The notes under the pieces are model-generated. The model saw nothing but the letters and a program-made list of their open reading frames with translations. It was not told the DNA's origin and did not search any database. A stretch of DNA of 64,000 nt, taken from assembly GCA_035772735.1 (NCBI GenBank), contig JASDFA010000016.1, positions 143,046,501 to 143,110,500 of the forward strand, given 5' to 3'. Shown here in pieces: positions 57,179 to 64,000 of this stretch. Every line of letters starts with the position of its first letter. Positions within the stretch are counted from its first letter, which is position 1. The position numbers were made by a program, and so were the translations under genes. This DNA is from Datura wrightii. Taxonomy: Eukaryota > Streptophyta > Magnoliopsida > Solanales > Solanaceae.

Positions 57179-58949
57179 GAGTGGAGTCAGATGGAGAGAG
57201 CGCTGCATCTATCTAGAGAAGAGGCTCGATAGAGGGCCACAGTTGAGGCAGCGAGAGCTTGGGGAGAAGGCACAAGCTTAGTTGGGTTTGAAAATGCACG
57301 GGGTCAAGCCGGTGACATCGGAGAGGACACTGGAGGAGTATCTGCACCCTCCACTGACCATGTAGCAGACACATAGGTCACACAGGTATGTTCCCTATTT
57401 CCATAGTTTTGTTTTATATATATAGATGCGTCGTGGACGATGCATGCTTTTATTAATGGGGGTGGGGAGGGATATCTGTGTATTTTTTACTGAACATAAC
57501 CGGAGGGTTTTTCTTACCGGATATCTTTTCCCCCGGGTGTTCCTTATCTAGTAGAACCGGCACGTTTAGGATTTTATGATTGTTTGCATCAGTTGAAAGA
57601 AAGTTGGGTGAACTTAACGTAGTCAAGAGCTTAAATTGATGATTTTTGTAAACTGATAATTTGATACCCTCCAAATTTTTTTTATATGTGTGTCAAAATC
57701 GACAAGTATGACCTTTGTGAATCTTTACATGGCATTGAAACTATGAATATGTTTACCATTGTATGGTTGTGCCTGAACTAGCAGTTGGTAGAAGTGATGA
57801 TGTTGACCTATGTTGTGTGTGAGTGAGATTTAGTAGTCAAACTCGGCTGTGTGTATCAATCTAGAACTTGCCTGGTCAGTCGTACCGAGATAGAGGATGG
57901 GAAACTAGGAAAGGATCATAGGCTATTTTTGATTAATGAGCCCGCTTTAGCCTTAAAGACCTACCAAAAGAAAATAAATATCCCTTTATCCAAATGTTTG
58001 AGCTTAAATTGACCTTTCTTTTTGCTTACACCAATTTACCTTCCTACTTTGATTAAGAATAAACCTGTTTTGGCCCTGGTCCCTCCTTGGACACTGTGAA
58101 CCTCAACTCAGGAAAATCGCCTAAGTTGAGGGTGGCTATGATAGGGGTGATTAAGAAGAGTAGGGTGGAATGAAATTGGGTAATGAAAATGAAAGAGCGG
58201 GTGTGGTGTGCATAATGAAAGAAAAGAAAGAAATAAAAATGTTGTCAAAGAGCAAGAAAAGAAAAATGTGACATCAATGAGTGCTTGAAATAAGAGAAAC
58301 CGCACTCGTAGTTACAAATGAAAATAAAAGAAGAAGTAAGTAAAGGAAAAAAAAGGGAGAAAATAGGAAAAAAGGTTAAAACTGGAGTCAAGACGTATGT
58401 AGTTCCAAGGAGGGTTAAGCTACTAATCCCATATGTACCATACCTGAACCTGAGCCTACGTTACAAGCTTAAAAATTCCTATAATGATCCTAGTTACCTG
58501 TCTGAAAATCGAGGTATTGAAAGTAAAGGCAAGTCTATGGCATTGCATGCACACAGTTAGAATTTCTTTGTGAGAGAATGTGATCTTACCTAGTCCCAAG
58601 AGAAATATATTGAAATAATCACATACACATGAGTAAGTATGGGACTCTTTGAGGTGAGAGCATTTGGTCAACAAAATCATCTGCAAAATTGTATGGGTCA
58701 GTGTTATAGATTTATGTGCATGGTTGCAAGTGACAGTGTTTTTCCATGTTTTGATTCCCTTGTGTTATGGTTGAAAATTTTGCATATGCATCGTGATTTG
58801 AGTTGGTATGATAAAGGAGGGGTTAGAAATTTTGATTTTGATGAATAATTGTGACTTCTGTAATTTCCTAGAGTTCTTTTGATTAAAGCGTCAAAGTATT
58901 TTATTTTATTTTATTTTATTTTGTTTTTTCCTGAGAACATGCAAAAGTT
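57179..58949 (+). other. Element C 3' non-coding region
   Basis: No coding similarity seen. It holds the internal polypurine tract copy (58121-58134) and an (ATTTT)5 microsatellite at 58898-58922. Confidence 0.6.
58121..58134 (+). other. Internal polypurine-tract copy in element C
   Basis: CTAAGTTGAGGGTG, identical to the true tract at 58950-58963 and 831 bases upstream of the 3' LTR. Element A has the same arrangement at 833 bases. Confidence 0.6.
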
Positions 58950-58964
58950 CTAAGTTGAGGGTGT
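58950..58964 (+). other. Element C polypurine tract
   Basis: CTAAGTTGAGGGTGT immediately before TGATGTG of the 3' LTR. Confidence 0.75.
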
Positions 58965-60573
58965 TGATGTGACGTGATTTTATGGCACTTTTGATGCTTA
59001 AAACTAAGAAACTATGCACATTCTAGGTTGTTTATGTAGGTATGATGCACTTTGTGTTGAATATTGCAGGAAAACAAGTTCGAAAGTGAAATGGGAAAGT
59101 ACGGCTTAAAACAACTGAAAGGGAGGATGCTAGTCATGTCACGAGTCATAGACACTGTGCACGACTTGTTGCCAAGGCCGTGGGATATGTTAAAGTTTTG
59201 AAGCTAAAGGAACAGTGCATTTCATGGATTGAAGGCATGACTCATTACATCTGGTAACGAGTCGTGAAGCCAGTTGTGAAGACTAGGAGAAGGATGCCTG
59301 AAGAAATAACCTGTAAGTTAATGGACGACATCACAAGTCGTTGGTTGACTGAACAACTCGTTGGCATATCACTGGAAGGAATCATAGGGTGCACTGGATA
59401 ATTAAAGAAGCTAGACCACGAGAGGCCTAACGACTCGTGCCCAAACACAACGAGTTGTTAGGTGACCCGTTGCCACGACTAGGCCTAATGCTGAGGATGA
59501 CTGTGCTTGACTGATCACGACTCATTTGAGGTCATAATGAGTCATTACTTAGCCCGTGATCACTGAAGACCTGAGCTACGATTTTAATTACGAAAAGTTT
59601 TTCTTGGAACTATAAATACCTAATTTAGGTTTATTTTCGAAGAACAGTTTTTTATTATAGTTTTTACGTGGATTTTGGTGTTGTGTACTATAATTCTTGG
59701 TTCAAGAAACAAAGTTTACAATTTTGTTCTTGCGTTTGAGGATCAAAAGCAATATTGGAATTTATTCATTGATTTTGGAATTTTATTCAATGCACTTGGT
59801 TTTCTTCTACAAATTTCTATAAGTTGCAATTATGAATTATTCTTTATTTTGTGATTGTGATCGTACAAGCATGAGTAGCTAAACCTACAATGAGGGTTGT
59901 GAAAACCATGATGAATTAACACACATAGGTAAAAATACTTAGTGATTCTTGAGCGGAATTTATGCATGTATTGTTTGTCTCTTCGTTTTAATTGATTCTT
60001 AACGGTTGCAAACGTTACATATTGTCTTATTCTTATTCACCAGACCAAAGGGATAATGAATGGGAAAAAAAGTTTAACAATGGAGATTTGAGGCTATCAA
60101 CCCTCATCTAATAGCTAGACCTTGTCCGAGAATTGCTAATCCGATATTAAGGGTAAGGGTTAATTAAGCATATATTCATATACGAACCAAGTTGCGTGGT
60201 GATAATCATATAGATTGGGGACCAACCATTTAGGTGAATTTAACTTACCAATATTACATGTTAAACACCGGAATGGATCACTAGTATAAAACCTTGTGAT
60301 TATGAAGTCATGGGGAACACAATCCTAGTCACCTTGTTAATTGAATACAACCAAAATTTACATAATCATCTTTTAGTTTTTACTTCTATTCATTATTTTA
60401 TTTTTCAAAACTACCCCCATAGGAAATAAGTAAGTCGATAATAATAGCTATTCATATTAACTTAAGTTCTTTCCATATTCCCTATGGGATCGACCTCAAC
60501 CACTCAGTTGGGTTCTATATTTGACATCAACCGCTTTATATCTCAATTGTTAGGTGTAATTTGGGTGACATCA
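58965..60573 (+). repeat. Element C 3' LTR
   Basis: 1,609 bp, co-linear with the 5' LTR. TATA box at 59611-59618. The donor-like GTAAGT is ATAAGT here (59819-59824). Confidence 0.88.
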
Positions 60574-60578
60574 GTACT

Positions 60579-61079
60579 GAGACCCCTCTGAAATGAGTTG
60601 CAAAACTGAGAAGCGAACTGAGTACCCCTATTTGAGATTATAGACAACGGAACTCCATGCAATCGAACTAACTCACGAATTTAAAATTTAGCATAATCCT
60701 CAGCTGAATCTATAGTCTTAACTGGTAGGAAATATGTTGACTTGGTCATCTAGTCTACAACAACCCATATAGAATCATGTTGTCGGCATATTCATGGCAA
60801 TCCTGTAATGAAATCCATATTGATCTCTTTCCACTTCCAAGTAGGAATACTGATATCCTGAAGTATACCTCCTGGACTTTGATGCTCAACCTTCATCTGT
60901 TGGCAATTCAGACATTTAGCCATAAACTCTATAATGTCCTTCATGCCCATTCCACCCAATAGATTTCCCATAAGTCATGGTACATCTTGGTGGCACCTGG
61001 ATGGATAGAATATTCAGAGCTATGAGCCTCTCTCGACATCCACTCTCTAAAGTCACCTACCTCCGGAATACATAGTCGG
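60579..61079 (-). pseudogene. E3 integrase catalytic part
   Basis: Resumes the integrase cut by element C. MDFITGLP gives the first Asp, and LHGVPLSIISNRGTQFAS shows Asn instead of the second catalytic Asp, as in E2. Stops are present. Confidence 0.75.
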
Positions 61080-61680
61080 CCTTGATATCGGAGTACACCA
61101 TCTCCCCTAAGAAGAAAACCTCCACTCTTTGATCTAGACCACTTCCTTCAATTTCACCAAAATAGGATCCTCATCTTGCCTTTCTTTAACTTCTGACACC
61201 AAAGAAGACTCTGCACCATTCTACACAATAACACCATCATCTGCTGAATCAGTAAGGCAAACCCCCAAGCGAGTAAGCCTATGGACATCTTTTACCAATT
61301 ATTTCCTCCCATGCTCCACATGGGACACGCTCTCCATATACAACCTACTAAGAGCGTTAGCCACTACATTGGAGGCTCAAGCCATCTCCTTTGCCGCAAA
61401 TTCAAGTCCTTCTAAGTAAACACACATCGAAGGCTCTTGTGATCCGTGAAAACATCCACATACACTCCATACAAATTATGCCTCTAAATCTTCAAGGCAA
61501 ACACCACAGCTGCTAACTCAAGGTCATGCATCGAGTAATTCTTCTCATGATTCTTAAGCTATCTTGAGGCACAAGCAATGACCTTCCCATTCTACATCAA
61601 CATATACCCAAGGCCAATCCTACAAGCATCATAATATACCGAAAATCCATTCGTGCATTCTAGCAAGGACAACACTGAAG
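61080..61680 (-). pseudogene. E3 RNase H, degraded
   Basis: Weak but co-linear with E2 34060-34700. Multiple stops. No complete catalytic set is readable. Confidence 0.55.
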
Positions 61681-62470
61681 CTAAAGAGTCGAGTCTTTAG
61701 CTCCTAACACTATTCCGACAAGCTTCGGATCACTGAAAATTCCCACTACAAACCTTCGATAATAGCCAGCTAAGCCCAAAAAGCTCCTAATGTCAGTAGG
61801 GCTGACAAGTCTAGGCCAGTTCTTCACTGCCTCTATCTTTTGAGAGTCCACTTGAACACCCTTACTAGACACCACATGGCTAAGAAATGCAACCGACTAT
61901 AGCCAAAACTCACACTTGCTAAAATTAGCAAACAGTTGACGGTCCTTAAGAGTTTGTAGAACAATCCTCAAATGAGTAGCATGCTCCTCCTTCCTCTAAG
62001 AATACACAAGGATTTCATCCATGAAAATAATGACAAACATATTCAAGTACTTCCTGAACATGCTGCTCATCAAATCTATGAAAGTTGCAAGGGCATTCAT
62101 TAGTCTGAAAGGCATAACTACAAACTCATAGTGACCATACCGAGTCTTGAAGGTCGTCTTCAAAATTTCACTTTCCCTAACCCTGAGCTGGTGATCGAGG
62201 GATCTAAGGTCTATATTTGAGAAGAACTTGGAACCATGAAGCTGATCAAACAAGTCATTAATCCTGGGGAAGGGATATTTATTCTTGATTATGACCTTGT
62301 TCAATTGACGATAATCGATGCACATCCTAAGAGAACCATCTTTTTTCTAAATAAAGAGGACTATAGCACCCCCACAGGGACTAACTAGGCCCAATGAAAC
62401 CCTTATCCTAGAGATCCTTCAACTGCTCCTTCAACTCCTTTAGCTCGATTGAAGTCATTCTATAAGGAGG
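61681..62470 (-). pseudogene. E3 reverse transcriptase, inactive
   Basis: MCIDYRQLNKVIIKNKYPF, then FKTRYGHYEFVVM and IIFMDEILVYS, where the second catalytic Asp of the DD pair is Glu. The connection SFLGLAGYYRRF is at 61681-61875 in a separate frame segment. Confidence 0.78.
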
Positions 62471-63037
62471 AATGGATGTGGGTTATGTATCAGGGAGAAG
62501 GTCAATACCAAGGTCAATCTCCCGCTTGGGAGGGAATCCTGGTAGATCATCTAGGAACACTTCTAGATACTCACATAAAGCAGGAACTGACTGGAGAGTC
62601 GGGGTTTTTGGACTTAAAATCCTAAACCAAAACTAAATGGTATACACAACCCTTGGAGATCATCTTTCTAGCCTTAAGGTAGAAGACCAAATGACTTACA
62701 GGAACTGCTGAACTACCCTTCCATTCGAGGGTTGGCTCACCCGAAAATCAAAACTCTACTGATCGGGTTCTAGAATTAACTGAAGCATAGTAAGCATACA
62801 ACCAATCAATATCAAAAATAACATCAAAGTCTCAAATGTCTAACTCTACTAAGTCACCTGAGGTAACTTTTTGAAGAATTGTGATCTGGTAATTTTTGTA
62901 TACCCATTGAGCTACAGCTGACTCACCGACTAGAGTAGAGACTAATAAGGATTCTAAAAGAATTTCGGGACTGACATTAAAACTGATAGCAACATAGGGA
63001 ATCATGAAGGATAATGTAGCCCCTGTGTCTAGAAATG
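62471..63037 (-). pseudogene. E3 protease and linker, cut at the active site
   Basis: It encodes the active-site start FLDTGATLSFMIPYVA right at the junction (63037), then DFDVIFDIDWLYAYYASV and the EWKGSSAVP linker, with a few stops. An LTR begins at 63038, so the upstream gag is displaced. Confidence 0.75.
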
Positions 63038-63661
63038 TGTAATATCCTGAAAGTTCTTAAGGTTGGCCTCAGAATTTGAAATGTGACTAGCAGAAAAAGT
63101 TGGAAAAAAATCTTAGGACAACTCGTGGTAAGAGTCGTGGGAAGGACGTATAAGTTGTGGAATGAACCGTTGATTGAGGACTAAGCTTACCCAGGATAGA
63201 AGGTACGAGTCGTGGTATAACCCATTGTGGGAGACAATGGGTCATTGTACGACTCATTAGAAGGAAGGAGGAGTTAGACGAGTGAACCACAAGAGCAAAC
63301 CACGAGTTGTAGGTTGGTGGTATAACTCGTGGTAAGTGGTCATAACGAATTTTTGGTGTATCATGTTTGGAAGGAACCAGTCGCGGTATGACTCATTTTG
63401 GGAACAATGAGTCATGGCTTGTACTTTTGCAAAGGGACTGACGATTTTGGAAGCAGTGACCAAGGGTGGATCCAATGACTCATCGTTTGATGGTATGAGT
63501 CGTGGTCTGAACCATGGAAAAACTTTAGAAGTCAGGGCAAGCAGTGTTGGTAACGGGTGGTAACCATGAGTCATGGTACTGAGGTACAACTTGTGGTATC
63601 GATCGTGACTCTTGGCAGTGTGTAATTTTCTATGAAATTAGTAAAGGTGTTTTTGTAGTTC
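63038..63661 (+). repeat. Partial plus-oriented LTR rich in ACGACTCGT-type words
   Basis: It starts TGTAATATCCTG and contains ACTCGTGGTAAGAGTCGTGG, GGTACGAGTCGTGG and many relatives. Its end is not clear. No coding sequence. The family is uncertain but has the chromovirus-type LTR start. Confidence 0.55.
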
Positions 63662-63775
63662 GCAAGAAAGTGAAGTTTTAATGGTCGGAGGATTGTGAGA
63701 AGAGCTTCCAAGAGTTGAAGACTCGACTCACCTCATCACCAGTGTTAACCCTACCTGAGGTTACTGATGGGTTTG
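63662..63775 (+). pseudogene. Short gypsy RT fragment between two LTRs
   Basis: The plus strand encodes KKVKF, a stop, then WSEDCEKSFQELKTRLTSS and PVLTLPEVTDGFV, the RT-RNase H connection of a chromovirus. It is in the opposite orientation to E3, so it belongs to a different element. Confidence 0.75.
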
Positions 63776-64000
63776 TGTTATACCCTCGAGAATTCAAGAA
63801 TCAGACCCAAAAGTTAATCAGAGAAAAACTGGAAAATGTTGCAGCAATTGCAAAATGAGTCACTAAAAAACTCATGAGGAGACCCCACGAGTCATCAGGT
63901 GACTCGTTGGACGTCCTGGAAGGATGAGGAACTCGAAGTCCCCACGGGTGATGTAATGACTCATGGTCGGACACCACGAGTCATCATGTCAGTCGTGGGG
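63776..64000 (+). repeat. Start of a plus-oriented E2-like LTR, cut by the window
   Basis: It begins TGTTATACCCTCGAG, matching the inverted end of the E2 LTR, and shows CACGAGTCATCAGGTGACTC words. It runs past the window end. Confidence 0.65.

Larger units (their letters stand above)
46368..60573 (+). mobile_element. Element C: full-length Athila-like retrotransposon with extra ORF
   Basis: LTRs 46368-47978 and 58965-60573 (1,611 and 1,609 bp) with TGATRT...ACATCA-type ends and perfect GTACT flanks (46363-46367, 60574-60578). In order: primer site, gag, protease, RT, RNase H, integrase, hairpin pair, extra ORF, internal and true polypurine tracts. Stops and frameshifts in each ORF make it inactive. 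The LTRs differ at roughly one in eight to ten positions in a sampled stretch, mostly transitions. Confidence 0.9.
40690..63037 (-). mobile_element. E3: chromovirus-type element with three nested insertions
   Basis: 3' LTR 40690-42642, then minus-strand chromodomain, integrase, RNase H, RT and protease up to the protease active site at 63037, where another LTR interrupts it. It hosts a solo LTR (42756-44434), a hAT-like element (44867-45850) and element C (46368-60573). Integrase coding resumes on both sides of C. The 5' LTR and gag are not in this window. Confidence 0.85.

Overview
The window is plant nuclear DNA made almost entirely of nested, mostly decayed LTR retrotransposons. I see no host gene, rRNA or tRNA gene, CRISPR array or bacterial-type operon. 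The tRNA-iMet and tRNA-Asp type primer-binding sites, chromodomain integrases, Athila-type protease signatures and TATAAATA boxes in the LTRs are typical of plant Ty3/gypsy elements. Pericentromeric heterochromatin of a large-genome dicot fits best. Solanaceae is my guess from general family resemblance and was not tested.

Two lineages dominate. (1) Chromovirus-like (Tekay/Del-type) elements on the minus strand: E1 (3596-40641), E2 (30228-39818) and E3 (40690-63037). (2) Athila-like elements: a compact minus-strand element, TRG (4634-14528), and two plus-strand elements, A (19005-28696) and C (46368-60573).

Layout. 1-3595 holds LTR remnants in opposite orientations. E1 starts at 3596. Its 3' LTR is split by TRG, its polyprotein is split by A, and its gag is split by E2. 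A itself carries a solo LTR of the E1 family (20345-22475). The E1 5' LTR appears at 40206 and breaks off near 40641. E3 follows. Its 3' half is interrupted by a solo LTR (42756-44434), a hAT-like DNA element (44867-45850) and element C. E3 is cut in its protease at 63038 by another LTR, and the window ends in further LTR fragments. Target-site duplications can be read for TRG (ACTGG), E2 (TATAT), C (GTACT), the solo LTR (GTGAC), the E1-family solo LTR (CCCCC), A (CACTA/TACTA) and the hAT-like element (7 of 8 bp).

The most interesting pattern lies in the three Athila-like families. Each carries an extra ORF, resembling the 'putative plant transposon protein' domain, between its gag/pol part and its 3' LTR. 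In all three families that ORF is preceded by a conserved hairpin with an AGGCAA loop and covarying stem pairs, and followed by an internal copy of that family's own polypurine tract. In each family the region upstream of the ORF also repeats the short palindromes found in that family's LTR. TRG contains only an uninterrupted gag-protease frame plus this extra ORF, with no polymerase, and has the least diverged LTRs checked here (about 1.7% by hand count). This looks like a shared, modular third-gene cassette of plant retrotransposons.
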